From Lepidurus packardi (taxonomy: Eukaryota; Arthropoda; Branchiopoda; Notostraca; Triopsidae), in NCBI GenBank assembly GCA_023053545.1, contig JAKZAN010000001.1, positions 7,832,565 through 7,896,564 of the forward strand: 64,000 bases of DNA, written 5' to 3'. Positions 49,201-61,200 of the stretch are shown piece after piece; the first letter of the stretch is position 1, and every line of letters starts with the position of its first letter. A model generated the notes under the pieces. That model ran no database searches and was not told the origin of the DNA. It was given only the letters and a program-made list of their open reading frames with translations. The position numbers and the translations under genes were made by a program.

Positions 49201-52200
49201 TAGCCCGTTTTCCTGCAGGTAGGTCTACCTTCCCTTCGAAACCTGTTGCGGAAGAATAAATTGTGGTGCTGGAGACAGTGACACTACGCTCTGGAACAAT
49301 AGCAGATTGGGCGGTATCGGTCAATAGGGATAATTCTTTGATTCCGTCGTACTCCGTTTCATTTACTTGAGCTTCCTCAACATGCGTTGGTTCTTGCAAA
49401 GTAAGCGATACTTTGGCGGCTACAGTTTCTGGCAAGCGACCAGGTGTATACTGGCCTTCTAGTTCCGGTGCAGTTGTTTCGCTTACTACTGGGGCAATCT
49501 CTCCTGTTAGTTTCGTGCGTGCTTTTTCAGTTGCAACAAATAAGGAAGGGAAATATTTTTCGGTCTTATCCAAAGCTGACACTTGGCTGGTGACTGTGTG
49601 CTGCAATGTAGTGACATTCATCGCCGCTTGGGTACCTTCAGGCAAGGATACGCAAGTAAGCTCAGACTCACCCTGCTGAACATCGACGGCAGATACTTCC
49701 AGTGCTCGTTGAGTTGTCTCAATGGTAGCAGCTTTGGCGGTGTTAGCGGAAAACTTACCCTTGAAGTCATTAGCGGATGTTTGGGATTGAACGACAGTTA
49801 CGACCGTTTCCTCTAATAACTGGACTGACGGAGTAGCACTGGCGTTAGGAAGCGCCGTTCCTGGTAAGGTCTGGCTCGTACCTTGACTATACGGCTCTGC
49901 AACCTGCATAGCTTTGAGGGTATCCATGGAGGAATTGGCATTCAGAGGCGTAGGCATTTCTAGGGTAAGACTACCAGTACCTTCCTCGATGTCGGTGCTT
50001 GTCATTACATCAGTTGTTGGTCGCAGTTCTTTTTTGGTTTGTACAATTGTTGTTTCTTGAATCCTGGTCTGCTTTTGGGTACGGTCTTTTTGGTGCTTTG
50101 CTGTTTTTGTAGTGATAGAAACGTCTTGAACAGAAGTCACTTTGTTAGTCGCGTCTTCAGGACATGGTTCATCTATGGGCTCGGCCGGTAACTTTGCCTT
50201 TAGGGTAATTACAGCCCGGGACGTATCTTCTTCTACTTGCTTAGCTTCGATCTCGAGGCTCTCTTTGCGCTGTCGCCAAGGTGTCTCTTGCTTGGTAACC
50301 TGTACTGTTTTTTTAGTTCTCTGGTCATCGGTGTGCTGAACTACGGTCGTTACTGTTGTCACAGAAGCGCGTTGTGTAATGTCCTCGCTTGGGATTAAGG
50401 TCTTCGTTACACTAACGTCTGGGATTAGCTGTGCATCTTCTATTTCGGTTTCGATTACCTCGGTAACACCGGCCTTCTTTTTTGGTCCAGTATACTTGGA
50501 TTTAGTTCTCTTGGTAACAGGAACAGTGCGTTCGTCATCAGTAGTATCGGTTTCTTCCTGCAGAGTAGGCTCAACAGGAATAGATTCGCTCTCGTGTTCG
50601 GTAACTTCCGTAAAGGTTACCGTCTTCGTTTTTCGTTTCGGCTTAGTTGCCTCTATTTCGAATTGCTCTACGTGGGTCGGTTCAATGGTAGCTGTAGTAA
50701 TTTCTGTCGTAATTTTCCTCGTAGTAGCATCTACACTTATTTCTCTTCTTTCGTTCTTATGTGGTTCGACTTGGAGAACTTGCTCCTCTTGCTGAATAAT
50801 CGTTTGGGATTTAGGTTTGCGAACCGTTTCAATTGTGATAGTAGATACTTGGATTTTCTGTTCAGGCTTACTTGTATCCATCACCGAAGTTGGCTCGGGC
50901 TTTTTCTCGGGCTCCGGCTGTTCAAGTAGGTCAGGTTTTAGTTCGACCTTTTCAAGCTCCTCCGTTGTCAGTACGCCTTGGCTCCTTTCAATCTTCTTCA
51001 GTTGGACAGTTCCCCATGGAGTTGGCGTTTCTTCTACTTCCTGAGATTTCAAGGATCGAAGTTTCTTTTGTTTCGGCTTGGTCTCCTCGACGACTTCCAT
51101 GGTGATCTTACTCTCGGTAGTAAATTCTTTTTCCGGCTGTTTGGCATCTTGTAGCGGTTCATGTTCGAGCACTATATCAGGAACACCTGCAGGCTTCTCG
51201 GGACGTCGAGTTACCACCTCTATTGTCGTAGTCGTGGTCTGTGTAACAGTGGACGGCTTGGGCTTCTCGATGATTATCTGGGCTTGAGGTTCTTGGATTT
51301 GTATTTCGGAGCTAATCACAGGTACTGGTTTTAAGTCAACCTTTTCCAGATCTGTTGCTTCCAGTTCAGCTTCCTGTCTTTCAGCTTTTTTCAACTGTAC
51401 AGCTCCCCAAGGCGTAGATTTTTCCTCCACTTTTTCTACCTTTTTGTGCTTTTTAGTCTTGGGGACGCTTGGCTGTTCGAGCGACGGTTCCGGTTCTTCT
51501 TCCGTCTTTTCGGTCTTTTCCTCGACCACTGCTTGATGGATTGTAGTTCTGGTAATGCTAGTCTTGCGCAATTCTTCGGTGTCCTTCTTTCCGATGACAA
51601 GTTCTACATGTGCCTCGTGTTGTGGCTCCTCTCTAGGCTCTACGATGGGAATCGGTATTAGGTCAATCTTTTCTAGTTGTGAACTGTCCAGTATTGCTTG
51701 ATTACGATCAGCCCTTTTCAGCTGAACAGCACCCCAAGGCGTAGCCAATTCTTGAACTTCCTTCGCTTTCTCAGGTTTAGGCTTCTTGCGCTTTTGTTTA
51801 ATTTCTTCGGTTACACTTTCGGAGACTTCCGTTACTTGCTTAGTTGACTTGGACGTAGCCTTAATGCTTACTTCTTGTGCTTGATGTTCAGGTTGCCTTT
51901 CTTTAGGCTGCTCAGTTTGTTCTGGAATTTGAATCGGTTGAGCAGATGGTCGCTCGGGCTGACGTAGTGTCTCAGAAATACCTGAAGTATGGCTAACCTC
52001 GACTAGCTTAGGCTTGTCTATAACCAATACAGGCTGCAAAGGTATCGCAGGTTCATCGGACTGGGCAACTTGGAAGGGCTTGAGTGTCACTTCTTCCGAT
52101 TCCAGCTTGTCAAATACTCCCTGGTTGCGTTCAGCTTTCTTCAAATTTACAGCGCCCCACGGCGTCGCTAATTCATGCACGTCAGTTGCTTTTGAAGGTT

Positions 52201-55200
52201 GGGGTTTTTTGACTTTCGGCTTTTTGGGTATTTCTTCTGCAGCTGGTACAAGTGTGGGAATTTCTAGTTGTACCTTTTCATCTTCTCCCTTTATCTCTTC
52301 AATCTGGGTCGAAGCTGATGTTTTTCGCCAAGGCGTGGCTTTGGATTCCGTCACGATGGTGGTAGTCGACTTTTTCGTTATAGATATATCAGGCCGTAGC
52401 TCTTTTTCTTGGGGAGTTAATTTGTCTTTTCTTGTACTCTTTACACTTACAGCCAAGCTGTCTTGTTGGTCTTTAGATTCTTGAATTTCAAATTCTTCTT
52501 TGTCATCTTGGTGAACGATCGACTGGGTCTGTATTACTTGCTTAGTTTGGGTCTTGGAAGCGACGGCAATGGTTGATACTGAAGACTGTACCGTCTCAGG
52601 CTTTTCTTCTTTGACAACGACTTGCTGAACCTTGAGCTGCGTTTGCTCTTCTTGAGGTACCACGTATGCTATAGAACGAGCATTAATGGAAACTAAACTC
52701 TCAGTCTGATTATGTATATGTTCAGTAAAAATAGCCTCAGTCCCTTCTGCTGTTTTCATTGTCTTACTTGTTTGTAAAGTTTGAACGCCTTGTACAGCCA
52801 ATTCCCTTGTGTCTAATCTATCTAGCGTTTCTTTATGTAACGGCTGTCCCGTTACAATGTGCTGTGTGGTGGTATGTATGTCTGTGTCGAGGGCATTTTC
52901 GACTTGCGGCTCAACCTTCCTATCGCTCGAAGTAGTTACGACCACCTTCTTTGGTTTCTTTTTAAGACTAATGGAGCCAGGTTGCTTTTCTTGCGCTTTG
53001 CTAAGGGTGCCTTGAGCTTCAGGTTGGAAAGGAACAGCTGTCGGGAGATCGCGTTCGGAGTAGTCTGCTTGCTCTTCGAACGGTGCAGTATCGTCCAACC
53101 TTTCAGCTAGTAAGGGTTCCTCTGAGCAAGTTTCGATTTTACCCACACAAGAAAGATCCTGACTGGGTTCATCAATTGACTCGATACTGGTTCGTTTACC
53201 AAGTCTCTTGGAAGAAATTCGTTCAGTTTGCTCTGATACAAGGATAGGCTGTTCGCAAACGATTACGGAACTCTTGCGGAACGCGTCTTCGGTGACTGTC
53301 ACCTGGCTGACATCGTATTCCCCCACAACAGCTAATTGTTCGCTCTCTAATGGGTTGACAATCCAGGGTACTTGCTCGAGAACAACGGGGCTGGTCGTGT
53401 CCTTTATACTAGTCTGAGCCATGGTTTCTGATTGGCCAGAACATGGAGTTACGTAAGATGGAACTTCATCGGGATAAATCGTTTCAATTTCCTCGATGGA
53501 AACTTGCCGATCTTTATTTATCAACACGACATCTGGCTTGGCTTCAAGACGAATCGGGACGAAGTGGATTTTGGGTTTCTCGGGAGCGTCATCTTCCAAG
53601 GTAACCACACCGACTACGTCAGAGCCTACTTCGTCGTCCGACACCTCGCTGATATGCAGATTAGAGGAACTACGGCTCAGATCATCCAAAGGTTTGGTTT
53701 GTTCATTTGCTGTCGTTTTCATAGGTTCCGGATAAGCTTGCGGCTGCTCAGCTTTACTTACTTTAACTTCGTGTCGCATGGCTTGTGCGAAACCTGAGGT
53801 CTCGTCCCTGATAACCGCCTGAACCGCTTCAACCTTAGGTAGGTCTTGAAGATTCTCGCATTCTAAGTCATCACCGATCATCTTTGGTCGCTGCTCTACC
53901 GTAGTCTTCTCGGTAGATTGGGGTATCTTTATTGATTGTGTAATGGATGATTCTACGATTGTAGAAATGGCTTGTTGATGTTGCTTGCTGCTAGTCAATT
54001 TCGTTTCCGTAGACGTGTTTGTTGGTTTAGGCTCCTCTTGTGATTTAGGGGCTATATCAACCGTCAACTTTTCTAGTTGCTTTGGTTTCAGGTCTAGTTT
54101 CACCATTACAGTAGAAATATCCTCCTTGCCAGGACCGATTTCTTCGACCGAAAGTTTTGGTTGAAGACTTTGAATTGTGACAATACTGGTTTCTGATTCC
54201 GAGCGCTTGGTGTCCCGAGTTAATTTGTCCACACTGGTCGTTATAATTGTAAAGGAAGTCTTCTGTTCTTGGAAGGGCATATCTTCTTGTGGTGCTATAA
54301 CGGCTTCTGTTACATGTCTTTCAGGCTGAACGTCGACTTCAAGTTTAGCTAATTCTTGTTTTCCCGTTTTGGGTTCAAGTTTTTTGGATTTAGATTTTGT
54401 TGCGTCCGCTGGTTCTTTCATTTCAACCACCAGTTCGACTTGTATTTTCTGTTCAACCTCTCCGACTAAGATAGACTCTTCGGGTGGAATTGGTTTCAGT
54501 TCAACCTTTTCCATTACTGGCGTCTCCAGTACTCCTTGGTTACGTTCGGCCTTCTTTAACTGAACAGCGCCCCAAGGCGTAGCCAGTTCTTGAATTTCCT
54601 TTGATTTCATAGGTTTTGGTTTTGCGGGTTTGAGTTTACTTTCTTGAGTTACAGTTTCAGATATCTGCACAGTTTGCTTAGTTGACTTGGATGTAGCAGC
54701 AATTTCTATTTCCTGAAGCTGACGCTCAGGCTGCTTCACTTCGGGTTCGTCAGGTTTGTCCAAAACTGTAATGGCTTGAACTGTTGGTTCGGTAGGCAGA
54801 CGTAGTGTCCCTTCAAAAGTGGACGAAATAGGGCTTACCTCAGCTAGCTTAGGTTTATCAAGGGCGAGAGTTGGTTCCAGTGGGGTTTCAAACTTTTCGG
54901 ACAGGACCATTGGGATAGGTTGGAGTACTACTTCCTCCCTTTGGGTCTTATCAGCCTGTTTATGCTGAACGTATCCCCGACGTGTAGCGACTTCTTCGTC
55001 TTCTTTTGTTTTTTCGGGCTTAGGCTTCTTCGGTTTCAGTTTAATTTCTTCAACTTCAGTCTTCGATTTTTTTACTGTTTGTTTACGTAGCGTAGCTGTG
55101 GTCGTAATATCCAACTCCGTAATGTGTCCCGCAGTCTGTTGGTTTTCGGCTTCCTCTACTTCGCCTGATACTTGTGCAATAGGAACCGTTGGTAGCTCAG

Positions 55201-58200
55201 GCAGACGTAGCGTTTCAGAAGTTACGGACTTATGGCTCAGTTCGACTGGCCTAGGCTTGTCAATAACGCTTTCTGTCTGGAAAGGCGTCGTAGGTTGATC
55301 TTCTGGTACAACTAGGATTGGTTTAAGCAACACTCCTTCTATTTCTGGCTTGTCCAGCACTCCTTGGTTACGTTCAGCCTTTTTAAGTTGGACAGCACCC
55401 CAAGGCGTAGTGAGTTCCGGAACTTCCTTTGCTTTTTCGGGTTTAGGCTTCTTTGTCTTTGGTTTGGCCTCCTCGAATACAGTTTTGGAAACTTCCTCAG
55501 TCTTCTCAATTGACGTAGAGCTAGTTGTGATCTCTATTTCTTGACACTGACGGTCGTGCTCTTTCTCGTCCGCTTCTTTAGGCATCTCTAGTACTTTTAC
55601 GGTTTGATCAGGCAGGTGTAATACCTGAGCAGATAATGAAGCTTTGCTAATTTCAACTGGCTTTGGCTTTTCAAGTACCACTGTAGTAGGTTCCAGTTTT
55701 GTCTCGGGTTGATCTGGCTGAACATTTGAAATGGGTTTTAACAAAACTTCCTCCATTTCTGCCTTGTCCAGCACTGCTTGGTTTCGATCAGCTTTCTGCA
55801 ACTGAACAGCACCCCATGGCGTAATAAATTCTTGAACTTCTTTCGCTTTTTGGGATTTGGGTTTCTTGGGCTTGAGTTTACTTTCTTCGCTTACAGTTTC
55901 GGAAACTTTCTCCGTCTTTTTACTTGATTTTGACGTAGTCGTTATGTCTAGTTCGTGACGCTGGCGCTCGGACTCTTTTTGTTCTGATTTGTCCGTTGCT
56001 TTACTGGTTTGAATAGAAGTTAAATCAGGCTGATGTAGTTTCTGCAATGACACTGAAGTATGACTAATCTCGACGGGCTTAGGTTTGTCGAGAGCCATCG
56101 AAGGCTCCTGTGGCGTCTCTAGCTGATCAGGTTGAGTAACTGGGATGGGTTTTAGCAGAACTTCCTCCATATCTGGTTTGTTCAGCACTCCCTGGTTTAG
56201 TTCCGCTTTCTTAAGCTCAACAGATCCCCATGGCGTAGTCAGTTCTTGAACTTCCTTCGCTTTTGTGGGTTTGGACTTCTTCGGTTTTTGCTTAATTTCC
56301 TCGCTTACTGTTCTGGAGAACTCCTTTGTTTGCTTGGTTGACGTGGATGTCCCCTTAATATTAAGTTCTTGCAGCTGGCGCTCAGGCTGCGTCGCTTGGG
56401 GGTTTTTAGCTCTGTCTGGTTTTTGAATCGCTTCAGCGGTTACTCGCTCGGGTTGATTCAGTGTTTCGGAAATGGCTGAAGTATGGCTAATCTCGACTAC
56501 CTTAGGCATGTCGACAACCATTGCAGGTTGCAGTGGTGTCTCAGCCTCATCAGGCTGACCGACTGGGATGGGTTTAAGCAACACTTCCTCCATTTCTGGC
56601 TTCTCCAGGAGTCCTTGGTTTCGTTCTGCTTTCTCTAGCTGAACAGCACCCCAAGGCGTAGACAGTTCTTGAACTCCTTTTGCTTTTTCTGGTTTAGACT
56701 TCTTGGACTTCATTTTAATTTCTTCGGGCACAGTTTCATAAACTTTCTCTGTTTTCTCAGTGGATTTGGATGTAGTCGTAATATATACTTCTTGCTCAGG
56801 CTGTTTATCGCCTGGTTTTTTCGGTGTTTCAGTTGCTTTAACGGCTTGAACCGGTGGTATTTCTGACTTTTGTAATGTTATTAAAGAGCCTGAAGTATGG
56901 CTTATCTCAACTGGCTTAGGCTTGTCGAGCGCCAGTGTAGGTTGCAGTGGTGTCTCGGTCTGATCGGATTGAATAACAGGGATTGGTTTAAGCAACACTT
57001 CTTCCATTTCTGGCTTGTTCAGTACTCCTTGATTACGCTCTGCTTTTTTCAGCTGAACAGCGCCCCAAGGCATTGCCAGTTCCTGAACCTCAGTGGCCTT
57101 GGACGATGGAGACTTTTCAGCTTTAGGTCTTTGGGGTATTTCCTGTGGCGTACGTACGGAGCCAGTAATTTCTTCTGTTTTTTTTTCTTCTTCTTTCTTT
57201 AGCTCTTCATTTTGAATAGCTCCATACGTTCTGCGCCAAGGGGCAACCTTGGATTCAGTAACGATTGTGGTAGTCGATTGAGTTGTAATAGATATGTCAG
57301 GTTGTTCTTGCTCTTGCTGAGGAACGACGGATTTCTTTACACTGGTTATTTCAGTTTTAGTTGAAATATCTCGAGTTGGCTCTGGCTTATTTTCTTTGCT
57401 CTCAAATGAAATATCGATAGTTTTCTTTTGTGTGTCTTTTCGTTTCAAGTCGAGTTTTGCCTCTGTGGTAGAATGTACTAGTTCCGTAGTTACATCCTTT
57501 GCCACATATGTGTGTTGTTCTTGCTGTAAGGTAATACTACTTTCGGTCTTTGACTGTTCAGATTCGCTGTCCAACCTTACATCAACGATGGATTTGACCT
57601 TCAAGTCTGGTATGGTTTCTTCGGGTAATATTTTGCCAGTAGTATCTAAAGCTGAAGGTTTCACTGAGGTGCCCGGGGCCTTGGGAACTTCCGTAACGCC
57701 CAACTTTTGTTGCTTTGGCTTGGATTTTTTGGTCTTCTTAATGCAGAAGAGTGTCTCTTGTGACGAAGTTTCTCGAGGTGTCATCTGCAGTATTTCTGTG
57801 TATGTATCTTGTGGCTCTGACTCTATACCTACGGTCTCTTCCACGTCTGGAAAGTGGTAAGGAAGTGATTTATTTTAAGCCCTAGTTTTATTATGTTATG
57901 TTATAGTGTTTTATTTTAGTGAGTTGTTTTGTTGAGTAGTACGTAAAACGTTTTGTTTGAGGAGTCAGTTGTGTTGTTTAGTATGTACAACTTTTTTTCA
58001 AGGCTGTAAAAGTGTACTAATTAAGTGATGAGGTGTAAATGGTTTCAAACAGCAGAAGCGGCTGGAGGCAATCGTGTTACAGTTTAAGGCACTGTTGGTA
58101 GTTTTGTGATCAACTTAAATGTTGCAGGCCCTGAATATTTCCTAGTAAGATTATAAAGTCATGTTTGTTCCGTTAGGTATTTTTATAAACAGCATGTTTA

Positions 58201-61200
58201 AAGTGTTGCTGGCGTTGTGAGTTGAAATCCATAATGCGTTTAGACATTTTATGTTATTCGTGGATTACTGGTTAAGTTTCGTAATTATGAAATAAGTAGA
58301 AATGAAAGTCAAATGTGCAAAGTTGTGTGAGCTTCAAGAGGGTGAGTTTTGCGAATGTGAGTTTGTCAGAAACACGAAAAATCAGTTCACAGCGTCAAAA
58401 CGGAAGAAAATCAGACCAGAAGTCGTTAATCAGTGAGTTCAAACTTTCAATTGAGGCCTTCCAAATTCAATTCCGAAGAATAGAAAGGAATGTTTCAGAA
58501 GAGTCTAACAAAGAGTTAAGTTCAGACTAATAACCAAGACACCAAATCTGGTTACTGGTTATTTAGACAGGTCAACTGTTTCATCAGAAGATTGTTGGAA
58601 GACTGTTTTAGTACAACTTGAAGGATGGTTATCATTCCGCAGAAATATGTTGAGAGGCCCATTCACCAGGAAATGTCATCATGACACAAGTTTGTGGTTC
58701 ACGTGCAAGTTTTTGAGGATACACTAAAATTATGGAGGCAAATTTGTGCATTCAGTTCCTTATAGTATCTGTAAGTCGTATTGCTGCTGTGTGCAGAATT
58801 AGGTGTGAGTTTTCCACTTTTGTCAATATACGAATGTCATATCTGTAAGTAAGTTTCAGTGATGAAATCAGTCCATGCTCTTTGTGCATGGAAGTTGGTG
58901 GTAGTTTTGTTGGTAAAAAACTCAATAATGTAGTAAAAGCACACTTATTGTGAGGATTCAGGTGAAAGTGCGCAGTAATGTTTTGTATAGTAATATAAGC
59001 ACGTAATTTTCTCTTCAAATAAAGCCAGAGTAGTGTGTAAGAGAGGTCAGAGGTCAACCAGACTCACCCGTTTGATTAATCCGTTTTAAAGGAGTTAATT
59101 TCCACATTACTGCCAGAAAATGGCTGTGGGCCAACTGTTGGAAAGATTCATTAAGATTATAAGCATGCTACATGCCAATCAACTCAATTTTGGTCAGAAA
59201 CCGAAGAGATAGCGTGCAAATATTTAGAAGTTAAATCGTCATCCTTTAGCTTTAGATTCGTACGATTTAGGAATATTTTTGCCAAACTTACCACTCTCTT
59301 TGGTGCCGAACATAATCTTCCTTGTTGAAATCTGCGGCTGTGTCTTGTGCACTTCGGCTAGTAAACCATAATTGAATTAAACTTTATCAAAAGACCCTCA
59401 AATCACAATCGTGCACCAAAACGACAACACAACAGTAAAAGTTTTTTCATTCAAGGGAAAACATGCTTTGTACTAATACTGACAGGTGAGATTGGGTGAA
59501 CACGTGATTAGCGGTATACAACTGGTGGTACATGCTCTGTAGTTAATATTCGTAGTAATTTGTCGGTAAAATATTATCATTTTTAATAAATATTACATGT
59601 ACAGGCAACATGCTCTCTTTCTACACTATTTTGGGCTTCGAATCACCTTTATGCGCTGCCTGTGACGCTGGCACAGCTGTAGCCAACTCTTCGGTGACGG
59701 TGCGTTTCGCTGTGCTCGTAATATCAACTTGCTGCCTTACTTGCCCTAATCCAGTTTGGATGGTAGCTTGGCTTATCTATAAAGGATTATAACGAACGGG
59801 TCAAGTTAACTTTTTAAAGGGAATTAGTATTTATTTATTTTTGCATTTACCTGGGCGGATGTTCTTTCCTGACCGGTTACTCGTTGCGTCTGCAGACGGG
59901 TTGAGGATACTTCTGTAGAAACTTTTCCCAGGCTGATTTGGGCCTGTGTTTGATAGATTTCTGCAGCCCATCGACTATCCATAATTGTTGAGAACTGTGC
60001 TTGCACAGCGAACGGAAGTTCGCCTTCTAAAAGTGGAATATTTATTTTGTTAAAATTTCCATAGCATTATTAAGTAAAGAAAACTTATACAATGTACCTT
60101 TGAATTCCCGGAGACTTTCTGCGACAATTACTTGTGCTACAATAGGACTGTGTCCTTGAGAATCCACCACATGCACAAGGGAGACTTGAGTGTCGGGTTT
60201 TGCTAGCGCAGGGTATTCTCCCGTGTCGACTAACGTCATGATTTGCTGACAGGTGGCGCCCTCGCGTAACATGACAGTTACTTGCGCAATTTCCTGCGTT
60301 GGCAGTGGAACAGGACCCAAGTTTTCGGTGTTTTCGAAGATATATTTGAGCTCTTGGACAGTGATAGCTTCTTGCTGGACCATTCTTAGGAAGGACTGAA
60401 GACCGATACGCGAAGAAGGTAAGGACTGTGCAATTTGCGCTGCTTGTTGTGTCAATACTTGCGTTATCAAAGCTTTGAATCCGTGTTGCTCCACGATGTT
60501 GATAAGAGCTGTTTGCGCCTCAGGAGTGATTAAGGCCGGTAGTTGGCCAGTTCCGAGCATCGTTATTATTTCCTGCACTGTCACACCAGAACGCAGCCAG
60601 AATCCCAGCTGTGCGATTTCTACATATGGAGATTCTCCTGCAGCAAACTCCCTAGGCCACATTTCCTGTACGACCTCTTGGATGTGTACTGGTTCAAGCG
60701 AGACCATGCTCAACAGGGCTCGAACGCCAGGGGCTACCAAAGGAGTAAATTCGGTGGCTCTGTATTGCGCAATGGCTAGTTGAGTTTGGGCTGTTTCTTT
60801 GACAGTTTGCGACACTTTACGGCTGGTAGCGGTATCAGACGCTGGTCGGACTGGCTCCAGCTGCTTCTCCACGTAGCTTTCTTCCACCTCTTGGATAATT
60901 TTGTGTTGTTGTCCGTCTAAGGTTGTGGTAGCTTGTGCCGACTCAGTCTTAGTTTTGCGCCAGGGAGCTGTAGTGCGTTCTGTACGCGTTTCGGTCACCA
61001 GGGTGCTTTCTTTAACGGAAACCTTGCGAGATGCCGTAGCCATGGAGACTTCCTGTGGCTGCAGAGGTTGAGCTTTGGTTTCATCTTTGGTTTCAATGAC
61101 CACCATTGATTCTCTTGTGGAAACCTTACGAGTAGCCGTGGCCTAGCAACGAGTATTGTCAGTTTTAAGTCAAGTGAGGTGTACAACTTTACCTTTTCTG

